Positions 1 to 5,852 of a DNA stretch of 5,852 nucleotides are shown here, piece after piece. The position numbers were made by a program, and so were the translations under genes. How positions within the stretch are numbered: the stretch's first letter is position 1; every line of letters starts with the position of its first letter. The stretch is from positions 1 through 5,852 of the forward strand of contig DUUU01000636.1 of the NCBI GenBank assembly GCA_012841485.1. The letters run 5' to 3'. The notes under the pieces are model-generated. The model made no database searches. It was not told the origin of the DNA and was given only the letters and a program-made list of their open reading frames with translations. The DNA comes from Armatimonadota bacterium. Its GTDB lineage: Bacteria > Armatimonadota > JAAZEB01.

Positions 1-1942
1 CACGCCGGATCCGGCTGCCAAACGTGGCCGATAGCGAGAGCTGGTGCGCCTCGGGGGCGTAATCGGAGGTGAACGGCGTGTATCCGTTCTTGCGCATCAG
101 CGAGTAGTTGAGCGAGATGAGCGACGAGGGCCCCATGCGGTAGGTGAGCGCCGGGCTGATGCCAGCCGCCCACATCGCTTCATCCTCCCGGTAGTAATTC
201 TGCTGGAAATCGACCGGGAGCGTCACGGCGAACCGGCCCTCGGATGGCAACACCTGCGGGGCGCTGGTGAGGCGGAAATAGGTGCGCAGCCGCTCAGTCA
301 TCGAGGGCGCCGTCGAGGAGCCAGAGAGCGCATAGCCACCCTCGCGCAGGTTGCCGACGCGCAGCTCCATCGAGACGGGTAGCGTCTTCGTGAAGAAGTT
401 GGAGTTGGTCAGGCGATGGCTTGCCGTGGCCAGGCGCAACTCCGGGAGGTGCTGCATCCCCGGAAAGAAGTTCGCGGTGCCGCCCAGGGTATCGATGCGG
501 TCAATGAGCAGGCCGGCATCGAAAAGCCGGTTCGAGTGTTGGAGGTCCAACCTGGAACTGAGGCGCCCGGAGGAGGCCGTGCTCATCCCGAACGGCTGGC
601 TCATATCCATGCTCAGGTTGGCGCGCACAGGGCCAAAACTCTGCGAGTGACGGAGGCGCGCGAGCCAGTTGCCGGTGGTGGTCCCGCTATAGGCGCTGGC
701 GCTGCGGTTGAAGCCGAGGTCGGTGGTGGTTCCATCGGCGCCACGCCGGGTGATCGCCAGGTCTGTCAGCAGGCTAGAGCTGTCCGCCGTGGCGTAGGGG
801 AGCGAGTTCAAGCGGTAGTCGCCGCCAAAGCGGAGGGCAAACTCCCCGAGTTGGTGCTGGTGATCAACGCGTGCGCTAAAGTCCCTGCGGTTATCACGCC
901 GGTTGTTGAGCTGGTACACGTGGATCCCGCCGGAGTAGTTCGGAAAATCATAGGGTTGATCGAGGCCGATGCCGGTGCCCTTCTTCGACATCAGGTCCAG
1001 GCGCAGATTCCCGACGAGCGAGCCGAGAACGTAGAAGTAGGCGGCTTTCATGAAGTAGCCTTCGTCCAGGCTCTGACCAAAGAGGGGCACAAACCGGTTG
1101 CTCCGCGGCGTATCGAACGAGGAGAGGGGAATCGTCAGGCCGGGGAGGGTGATCAGCTTGTGCCCAAGGGCGTAGACGGAAACCTTGCGCGCCGTGAGCC
1201 GCTTTCCCGGAATCACCTGGATCGTCTTGGCATCGAAGAGGTAATGGGGCGAGCCTAGGTCACAGGAAGTGATCCCGCCCTTCTTCACGGAGACCTCTCC
1301 GGGTCTCCCATCAATGCGCGCGCTTGAGGCGTAGAGGGGCTGTTGCGCGCCCATCTGCACCTCTTGAGGGGCCAGCAGCATCCTCGCGCCCTCGAACGCA
1401 TAGGCGCGCGAGCGCAGATCGAGCGAGAGGAGCGTGCCGTGGATCACCCGCTCGGGCGTGGTGAGTACCACGCGCCCGCGGAACGTTGCCACCCGCTCCT
1501 CGAAGTCGGCGGCCAGAACATCCGCGGAGACCTGGTAATCCCGATACTCCACCGCCACGTGCCCCTGAGCGACCAAACGGTTCGATTGCTCGTCATAGCT
1601 GATGGAATCGGCTTCAAGGATGCGGAAGGGGATCTCCTTGCCGGTGGGTGCCGGCGCGGGAGCCACAGGCTGCACGGCAGCCTCCGGGGTTTCCAGGGGC
1701 GCAGATGAGGCCTCCACCGCGGCGAGGGGTGGTGCCGGGTCGCCCGTGTCGTTCGCAGTCGCGACCGAGGTAAAGGGGAGGCTTAGGAGCCAGACGGCAA
1801 GGAGAAGCGCCCGCAGAAGAGCCGCCCGCACGCCCGCACTATGGCGAGGCCGACCCTCGCGCTGCGCGCGCGCCACGCCCCGGCACGGCGATAACCTGGC
1901 GCCGGGCGATGATGCCGCCAACCCTCCAACAACGCTTCTCAT
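1..1942 (-). CDS. lptD: LptD/OstA-like outer-membrane LPS assembly protein, C-terminus cut by window edge
   Basis: Likely the outer-membrane protein that receives LPS from the periplasmic bridge and places it in the outer leaflet. Read from the ATG at 1942, 647 codons are open to the left edge with no stop, so the C-terminus is missing. Residues 1-37 are Arg/Gly/Ser-rich and unlike a signal peptide. Residues 38-63 (VRAALLRALLLAVWLLSLPF then TSVATA) are a clear signal sequence with a probable cut after ATA. A Pro/Ala-rich linker follows (about 67-101). An OstA/LptA-type beta-jellyroll domain covers about 105-200 (ILEADSISYDEQSNRLVAQG, then VSADVLAAD). Next comes the LptD-like segment ITSCDL (Cys227) and LTARKVSVYALGHKLITLPG. 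The rest is alternating aromatic/polar sequence typical of beta-barrel strands. No Shine-Dalgarno precedes 1942. In-frame GTG codons at 1876 and 1831 are alternative starts, and 1831 begins exactly at the signal peptide. It lies 40 bases after the permease, probably co-transcribed. The family is fairly certain; the exact symbol is less so. Confidence 0.8.
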   Translation of the reverse strand, partial: MRSVVGGLAASSPGARLSPCRGVARAQREGRPRHSAGVRAALLRALLLAVWLLSLPFTSVATANDTGDPAPPLAAVEASSAPLETPEAAVQPVAPAPAPTGKEIPFRILEADSISYDEQSNRLVAQGHVAVEYRDYQVSADVLAADFEERVATFRGRVVLTTPERVIHGTLLSLDLRSRAYAFEGARMLLAPQEVQMGAQQPLYASSARIDGRPGEVSVKKGGITSCDLGSPHYLFDAKTIQVIPGKRLTARKVSVYALGHKLITLPGLTIPLSSFDTPRSNRFVPLFGQSLDEGYFMKAAYFYVLGSLVGNLRLDLMSKKGTGIGLDQPYDFPNYSGGIHVYQLNNRRDNRRDFSARVDHQHQLGEFALRFGGDYRLNSLPYATADSSSLLTDLAITRRGADGTTTDLGFNRSASAYSGTTTGNWLARLRHSQSFGPVRANLSMDMSQPFGMSTASSGRLSSRLDLQHSNRLFDAGLLIDRIDTLGGTANFFPGMQHLPELRLATASHRLTNSNFFTKTLPVSMELRVGNLREGGYALSGSSTAPSMTERLRTYFRLTSAPQVLPSEGRFAVTLPVDFQQNYYREDEAMWAAGISPALTYRMGPSSLISLNYSLMRKNGYTPFTSDYAPEAHQLSLSATFGSRIRR

Positions 1943-1982
1943 GCGGGGTACTTTGCCGATTTCCGATAGACGTCGGGGTCGC

Positions 1983-3062
1983 TCACCCCGTGCGCCACAC
2001 CAGAATCGCGGCGACGACACCAAAGAGGGCGTTCATCGACCACGCCGCGACGAGTGGGGGGAAAACCCCGTTTTCACCCAATATCTTGGTGAGGAGCATG
2101 ATATTCCAGTAGAGGAACCCAATGATGATGCTGACCAGGATGCCGACAAAGGTGCCGCCGCGCGAGAAGCGCAGGCTGAGCGGAGCGCTCAGTACCGCCA
2201 GGATCAGGCATGCCAGCGGCAGAGCGAAACGCGAGTGGTATTGCACCGCGTAGGTGCGCGCCAGGTTCTGCGCGCCTGTCTCGTTCAGCATGCGGATCTG
2301 CGCCATCAACTGCTCGCCGGTCATCTCCTCGGGGGTTGACACGCCTCCGATGAAGTCCATATCCTTCTTCAGGTCGATTGTCAACTCGGGAAGGTAGGTC
2401 TCGACGGTTGAAAGGCCATCCTTGCCAATGTCGCGGCGGACGACGCGCCGCAGGGTCCAGAAACGCCGCGTCGTGGTCGCCTCCGGGGCCACATACCACA
2501 CCGGATAGCCCGGGCGACGGGTGTCGTAGACGAGCACTTCACGCAGGTGAAACAGCTCCTTGCTCGCCTTATTGAGCCAGCCCACGTAGAAGGTGTAGCC
2601 CTCCGCCCTAAAAACGACGTTTGGCTGAATCGTTGGCACCACCGACTGCATCCATATCTGACGGACGATCTGATTCCCCTTTTCGTTCGCCCAGGGAGCC
2701 ACCTTCTCCGCGAGGAGGTAGGAGCCTACGCTGGCGATGGCGCCGACCCCCGCGAGGGGAAGCACGATCCGCCGGAAGGGGATTCCCGCCATCCGCATCG
2801 GTGTGATCTCGCTATCGCGGGCCAGACGGTTGATTGCGAGCGAAGCGGCAAAGCCCATCGCCATCGGCATGGCGATCACCGAGAACTGTGGCGCGCGATA
2901 GAGGACCAGCTTGATCACCAACAACAGCGGGATACCACGCGAGATGAACTCACTGGCATTGTTGAAAAGCAGCGTGCCGATAAGGAGCATCACGGCAACG
3001 GAGATCCCGATGCCGAACGGCACCCCTAACTCGCGCACCACATAGCGGTCGATGAGCTTCAC
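1983..3062 (-). CDS. LptF/LptG-family LPS export ABC transporter permease
   Basis: Inner-membrane permease of the YjgP/YjgQ family (LptF/LptG). In known systems two such subunits pair with the ATPase LptB and lift LPS from the inner membrane into the periplasmic Lpt bridge. From GTG at 3062 it is 359 residues, a normal family length. The start is chosen because VKLIDRYVVREL matches the usual family N-terminus; the frame stays open further upstream to an ATG at 3188, but that extension is Pro/Arg-rich and unlike a protein of this family. Membrane segments lie at about 14-34, 46-77 and 99-118, then a periplasmic jellyroll (about 129-268), then segments at about 279-297, 305-328 and 335-356. RLARDSEITPMRMAGIPFRR (79-98) is the conserved cytoplasmic coupling helix that contacts LptB. 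No Shine-Dalgarno is visible, consistent with the TATAAT box directly upstream and a leaderless message. Whether it is LptF or LptG cannot be told; no second permease or lptB is in the window. Confidence 0.93.
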   Translation of the reverse strand: MKLIDRYVVRELGVPFGIGISVAVMLLIGTLLFNNASEFISRGIPLLLVIKLVLYRAPQFSVIAMPMAMGFAASLAINRLARDSEITPMRMAGIPFRRIVLPLAGVGAIASVGSYLLAEKVAPWANEKGNQIVRQIWMQSVVPTIQPNVVFRAEGYTFYVGWLNKASKELFHLREVLVYDTRRPGYPVWYVAPEATTTRRFWTLRRVVRRDIGKDGLSTVETYLPELTIDLKKDMDFIGGVSTPEEMTGEQLMAQIRMLNETGAQNLARTYAVQYHSRFALPLACLILAVLSAPLSLRFSRGGTFVGILVSIIIGFLYWNIMLLTKILGENGVFPPLVAAWSMNALFGVVAAILVWRTG

Positions 3063-3068
3063 GGCGCC

Positions 3069-3098
3069 ATTATAGCATCTTTGAGGGGGGGGCGGCAA
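3069..3098 (-). promoter_or_regulatory. Sigma-70-type promoter of the LPS-export genes, predicting a leaderless mRNA
   Basis: On the minus strand a perfect TATAAT lies at 3074-3069, preceded by TGC so that it also reads as an extended -10 (TGnTATAAT). A -35-like TTGCCG (four of six consensus bases) is at 3098-3093 with an 18-base spacer. Only six bases (GGCGCC) separate the -10 box from the GTG start at 3062, so a normal start point about 7 bases downstream of the -10 falls on or beside the start codon. The spacer includes a run of eight C. This is seen in the sequence; promoter activity is inferred. Confidence 0.7.
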
Positions 3099-3115
3099 GC
3101 AGGGCGGCGGCTTGC
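3095..3115. repeat. Inverted repeat over the -35 of the LPS-export promoter
   Basis: GCAAGC (3095-3100) and GCTTGC (3110-3115) are perfect 6-base inverted arms separated by nine bases. The left arm overlaps the -35-like element (3093-3098). It could be an operator for a dimeric regulator or a weak hairpin; chance is possible at this arm length. Confidence 0.35.
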
Positions 3116-3174
3116 TGGGATTGCAGGATGGGCGGGAATCCTGGGTGAGCTTTCGGCCTCGTGGCAGTCGCCGC

Positions 3175-3194
3175 GCGCGCGTAAGCACGCGCGC
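3175..3194. repeat. GC-rich hairpin in the intergenic region
   Basis: A perfect 8-base stem, GCGCGCGT (3175-3182) and ACGCGCGC (3187-3194), closes a 4-base AAGC loop. The stem is almost pure G-C and would be very stable as RNA or cruciform. No T-run follows on either strand, so it is not a standard intrinsic terminator. It could lie in the 5' leader of the rightward gene if transcription starts upstream of it. Confidence 0.5.
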
Positions 3195-3365
3195 CTATGG
3201 GGCCGGAGGCAGGATCTCGCATCGGGATCCATTCCCTTCATCCGCGGTAGTGGCATGGCCGGAAGATTCCGAAAATGGATGCGAATCCTCGGCGCGTGGC
3301 CGGTATCTAAATCAGAGGAGGGCTGCGGGCGAGGCGCGGCATCCTCTCGTGAGCGATTCCCCTTT

Positions 3366-3375
3366 GGAGAAGGAG
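3366..3375 (+). promoter_or_regulatory. Strong Shine-Dalgarno site of the sulfur fusion gene
   Basis: GGAGAAGGAG ends seven bases before the ATG at 3383, an ideal spacing that fixes the start of the fusion gene. Its last G begins a perfect 12-base palindrome (3375-3386) that covers the start codon. Confidence 0.85.
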
Positions 3376-3382
3376 CATTCGA

Positions 3383-5852
3383 ATGCCTCGAAGCACGCGG
3401 ATTGTTGTGATTGGTGGAGTGGCAGGCGGAGCGTCCGCCGCAACGCGGGCGCGGCGCATCTCAGAGGATGCGGAGATCATCCTGTTGGAGCGGGGCCCGC
3501 ATATCTCCTACGCCAACTGCGGTCTGCCCTATCATATCGGCGGGGTGATTGCCGAACGCGAGAAGCTGTTGGTGGCAACCCCCGAGCTGTTGAGCACGCG
3601 CTACCGCATCGACGTGCGCACTCGCACGGAAGCCGTCGCAATCGATCGCGAGCGCAGGGAGGTGGTCGCGCGCAACGTGGCGAGCGGCGCCGAGGAGCGC
3701 ATCCCCTATGACAAGCTGATCCTGAGTCCCGGCGCCGAGCCGGTGCGTCCGCCGATCCCCGGGTCCGACTCGCCGCGGGTGCGCACGCTGCGCTCTTTGG
3801 CCGATATGGACGCGATCCTCGCCACGATGACCGAGGGTAAGGTGGATCGAGCCCTTGTGATCGGCGGCGGCTTCATCGGCCTGGAGCTCACCGAAGCCCT
3901 CCGCGAGCGCGGGATTGGCGTGACGCTGGTGGAGCTGGCGCCCCAGGTGATGGCGCCGCTCGACCCCGAGATGGCCGCGCCTCTGCACCAGACGCTGCGC
4001 ATGCATGGCGTCGATCTACGCCTGGAGACCTCTGTGACGCGCTTCACGGAGACCGAAACCGGGCTGCGCGCCCATCTGAGCACCGGAGAGAGCGTGGAGT
4101 GCGGTCTCGTCCTTCTCGCCATCGGCGTGAAGCCGGATGTGAAGCTGGCGCGCGAAGCCGGCCTGGCGATTGGCGAGCGCGGCGGTATTCTGGTGGATGC
4201 GCGCATGCGCACGAGTGACCCGGATATCTTCGCCGTGGGCGATGCCGTCGAGGTCGTGGACCTGGTGGGGGGCACGCGCACGGTCGTTCCACTCGCCGGG
4301 CCGGCAAACCGCCAGGGGCGGATCGCGGCCGACAATGCCCTTGGTCGCGAGAGCACCTACCGAGGCGCTCAGGGCACCGGCATCTGCAAGGTGTTCGACC
4401 AGGTGGCGGCATGCACGGGCATGAATGAGAAGGCGGCCAAGCGGGCCGGGGTGGCGTATGAGAAGGTGTACGTGCATCCGGCCAGCCATGCCAGCTACTA
4501 TCCGGGCGCTACCCCGCTCACGCTGAAGGTCCTGTTCGATCCGGAGAGTGGCCGGCTGATGGGCGCACAGGCCGTGGGCGGCGAGAGCGTGGACAAGCGC
4601 ATCGATGTGCTCGCGGTCGCCATCCGCGCAGGCATGACCGTGCTCGATCTGGAGGAGCTGGAACTCGCTTACGCGCCGCCGTTCGGGTCGGCCAAGGATC
4701 CGGTGAACTACGCGGGTTTCGTGGCCGCCAACACTCTTCGTGGAGATGTGGCCCAGTGCCATGTCGAGGAGGTGCTTGAGCCGGGGCCCGGGCAGCAGCT
4801 CCTCGATGTGCGCGAACCCGAAGAGCTGGCCCTGGGGACTATCGCGGGCGCGCTCTCGATCCCATTGTCCCAGCTCCGCGGCCGCCTGGGCGAGCTCTCG
4901 CGAGAAAAGGAGATTCTCGCCTTCTGTCAGGTGGGGATGCGTGGCTACGTGGCGTGCCGAATCCTGAGCCAGAACGGTTTCCGGTGCCGCAACCTCAGCG
5001 GAGGCTACAAGACGTACCTGGCCAGCCTTCCGGAGAGCGCGCAGCCCCGGTCAGTGACCCCGCCGGAGAGCATGACTGACGATACCGGGGCCGGGGGCCT
5101 GCCACCGGCCAGCCATCATAGACCGAGCGTTGCCATCACGCGCGAGCTGGATGCGTGCGGGCTGCAGTGCCCCGGACCGGTGATGCGCCTCGCGGCGGAG
5201 GTGAAGACTCTCAAGGAGGGCGAGGCGGTGGCGATCACCACCACCGACCCGGGATTTGCCTCGGATATCGGTTCCTGGTGCCAGAGCACCGGCCACACCC
5301 TCGTGGAGCTGGCGCGCAAGAACGGTACCCTGCGCGCCGTGGTCGCGAAGGGGCATCCGTTGCCCGTGGTGGCTTCCGGGGTGACAAGCAAGAAGAAGAC
5401 CATCGTCGTTTTCAGCGGTGATTTTGACAAGGCGATGGCGGCGTTCGTGATTGCCAACGGCGCGGCTTCGATGGGCAGCGAGGTCACCCTATTCTTCACC
5501 TTCTGGGGGCTGAATGTGCTGCGCCGCCCCGAGGGCGCGTCGGTATCGAAGAACCTGATCGAGCGCCTGTTCGGCTGGATGATGCCGCGTGGTGCGGAGA
5601 AGCTGGCGCTCTCGAAGATGCACCTGGGCGGCATGGGCCTTTCGATGATCAAGGGGATCATGCGTCAGAAGAAGGTGCCGATGCTCTCGGACCTGATCGG
5701 CTCCGCCCGGCATGCCGGCGTGAAGCTGGTGGCGTGCAGCATGTCGATGGATCTCATGGGGATCAAGAAAGAGGAGCTGATCGACGGCGTGGAGGAGGGC
5801 GGCGTGGCGGCGTACCTCAACGCCGCCGAGCAGGGCACGGTCAACCTCTTCA
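3383..5852 (+). CDS. Four-module sulfur-transfer fusion: CoA-disulfide/persulfide reductase, rhodanese, TusA, DsrE2 (3' end cut)
   Basis: A cytoplasmic flavoenzyme fused to three sulfur carriers, open through 823 codons to the window edge. Residues 1-440 are a CoA-disulfide reductase/NADH oxidase-type flavoprotein: FAD motif IGGVAGGASA (10-19), redox Cys46 in SYANCGLPY, NAD(P)H motif GGGFIG (161-166) followed by Glu184 (an acid here often favours NADH), FAD motif TSDPDIFAVGD (277-287), and dimer-domain tyrosines in SYYPG (372/373) and AYAPP (430) that likely match the catalytic tyrosines of CoA-disulfide reductase. Residues 459-550 are a rhodanese with DVRE (475-478) and active Cys515 in CQVGMRGY. 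A Pro/Ser/Gly-rich linker (551-582) leads to TusA (583-664) with CGLQCPGP, sulfur-carrying Cys596. Residues 670-823 are DsrE2-like, with Cys785 in CSMSMDLMG. The ending VNLF resembles the usual DsrE2 terminus, so few residues are probably missing. All putative active residues are present. Inferred role: reducing persulfides or polysulfide with NAD(P)H and relaying sulfane sulfur. The direction and partner are unknown. Confidence 0.93.
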   Translation, partial: MPRSTRIVVIGGVAGGASAATRARRISEDAEIILLERGPHISYANCGLPYHIGGVIAEREKLLVATPELLSTRYRIDVRTRTEAVAIDRERREVVARNVASGAEERIPYDKLILSPGAEPVRPPIPGSDSPRVRTLRSLADMDAILATMTEGKVDRALVIGGGFIGLELTEALRERGIGVTLVELAPQVMAPLDPEMAAPLHQTLRMHGVDLRLETSVTRFTETETGLRAHLSTGESVECGLVLLAIGVKPDVKLAREAGLAIGERGGILVDARMRTSDPDIFAVGDAVEVVDLVGGTRTVVPLAGPANRQGRIAADNALGRESTYRGAQGTGICKVFDQVAACTGMNEKAAKRAGVAYEKVYVHPASHASYYPGATPLTLKVLFDPESGRLMGAQAVGGESVDKRIDVLAVAIRAGMTVLDLEELELAYAPPFGSAKDPVNYAGFVAANTLRGDVAQCHVEEVLEPGPGQQLLDVREPEELALGTIAGALSIPLSQLRGRLGELSREKEILAFCQVGMRGYVACRILSQNGFRCRNLSGGYKTYLASLPESAQPRSVTPPESMTDDTGAGGLPPASHHRPSVAITRELDACGLQCPGPVMRLAAEVKTLKEGEAVAITTTDPGFASDIGSWCQSTGHTLVELARKNGTLRAVVAKGHPLPVVASGVTSKKKTIVVFSGDFDKAMAAFVIANGAASMGSEVTLFFTFWGLNVLRRPEGASVSKNLIERLFGWMMPRGAEKLALSKMHLGGMGLSMIKGIMRQKKVPMLSDLIGSARHAGVKLVACSMSMDLMGIKKEELIDGVEEGGVAAYLNAAEQGTVNLF

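Larger units (their letters stand above)
3063..3382. other. Divergent intergenic region between LPS-export and sulfur genes
   Basis: These 320 bases separate two divergent transcription units. They hold the leftward promoter, an inverted repeat at its -35, a GC-rich hairpin at 3175-3194 and the ribosome binding site of the rightward gene. I found no convincing coding region: short open frames on both strands here encode Pro/Arg-rich sequence without family resemblance or a ribosome binding site. No tRNA-like cloverleaf is visible. No clear -10/-35 pair for the rightward gene could be picked; TATCTAAAT near 3304 is a weak candidate only. Confidence 0.75.

Noticed and set aside
416..1258. Open plus-strand frame of 280 codons opposite the LptD-like gene
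   Set aside because: It is a shadow of high-GC coding sequence. The minus-strand frame here gives recognisable OstA and barrel sequence with signal peptide, while this frame gives no family resemblance.
3175..3194. GC hairpin as an intrinsic terminator
   Set aside because: No T-run follows the stem on either strand, and neither flanking gene ends here because both are divergent.
3059..3256. Small minus-strand open frame (65 codons) in the intergenic region
   Set aside because: It spans the promoter of the permease, has no ribosome binding site, and its Pro/Arg-rich product resembles nothing. It ends by chance at ATGGCGCCGTGA.
3304..3312. TATCTAAAT as a -10 box for the sulfur gene
   Set aside because: It matches the consensus poorly and no -35 lies at a proper distance, so it is mentioned only as a weak candidate.
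3112..3711. Plus-strand open frame running from the intergenic region into the fusion gene
   Set aside because: It overlaps the fusion gene in another frame, lacks a ribosome binding site, and encodes Arg/Ser-rich sequence.
3461..4762. Long minus-strand open frames opposite the sulfur fusion gene
   Set aside because: They are Arg/His/Ala-rich mirror frames typical of GC-rich genes and contain no motif, whereas the plus-strand frame carries all flavoprotein motifs in order.
5041..5130. Low-complexity stretch in the fusion gene as a possible frameshift or gene boundary
   Set aside because: The frame stays open throughout and TusA follows in frame without a stop, start or ribosome binding site, so it is an interdomain linker.

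Overview
The window is GC-rich (roughly 60-65% by eye) chromosomal DNA from a diderm bacterium. It encodes components of the lipopolysaccharide (LPS) export machinery, which only makes sense in a cell with an outer membrane. The phylum cannot be fixed from the sequence. I see no transposase, integrase, CRISPR array, tRNA, rRNA or compositional break, so this looks like ordinary core chromosome plus one unusual fusion gene.

Layout. There are three genes in two divergent units. On the minus strand, reading leftwards from about 3062, comes an LptF/LptG-family permease (3062 to 1983). After a 40-base gap follows an LptD/OstA-like outer-membrane LPS assembly protein (from at most 1942 to the left edge, where it runs out of the window still open). 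On the plus strand, a long gene starts at 3383 behind a strong ribosome binding site and runs off the right edge, still open after 823 codons. It encodes one polypeptide joining four sulfur-handling modules: a CoA-disulfide/persulfide reductase flavoprotein, a rhodanese, TusA, and a DsrE2-like domain. The last domain appears nearly complete, so probably only a few residues are missing.

The 320-base divergent intergenic region (3063-3382) holds the best regulatory signals. The permease has a consensus TATAAT box only 6 bases before its GTG start, which predicts a leaderless mRNA. The spacer of that promoter contains a run of eight C (G on the plus strand), and an inverted repeat covers its -35 element. 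A very GC-rich hairpin lies in the middle, and a 12-base palindrome overlaps the start codon of the sulfur gene.

How the genes work together. The minus-strand pair belongs to one pathway: LptF/G permeases extract LPS from the inner membrane with LptB, and LptD inserts it into the outer membrane. The sulfur fusion is functionally unrelated as far as can be seen; it shares only the divergent intergenic region. The most interesting item is the fusion itself, which puts a persulfide reductase and a complete Rhd-TusA-DsrE2 sulfur relay on one chain. The domain families are all known, and I do not claim a wholly new system.
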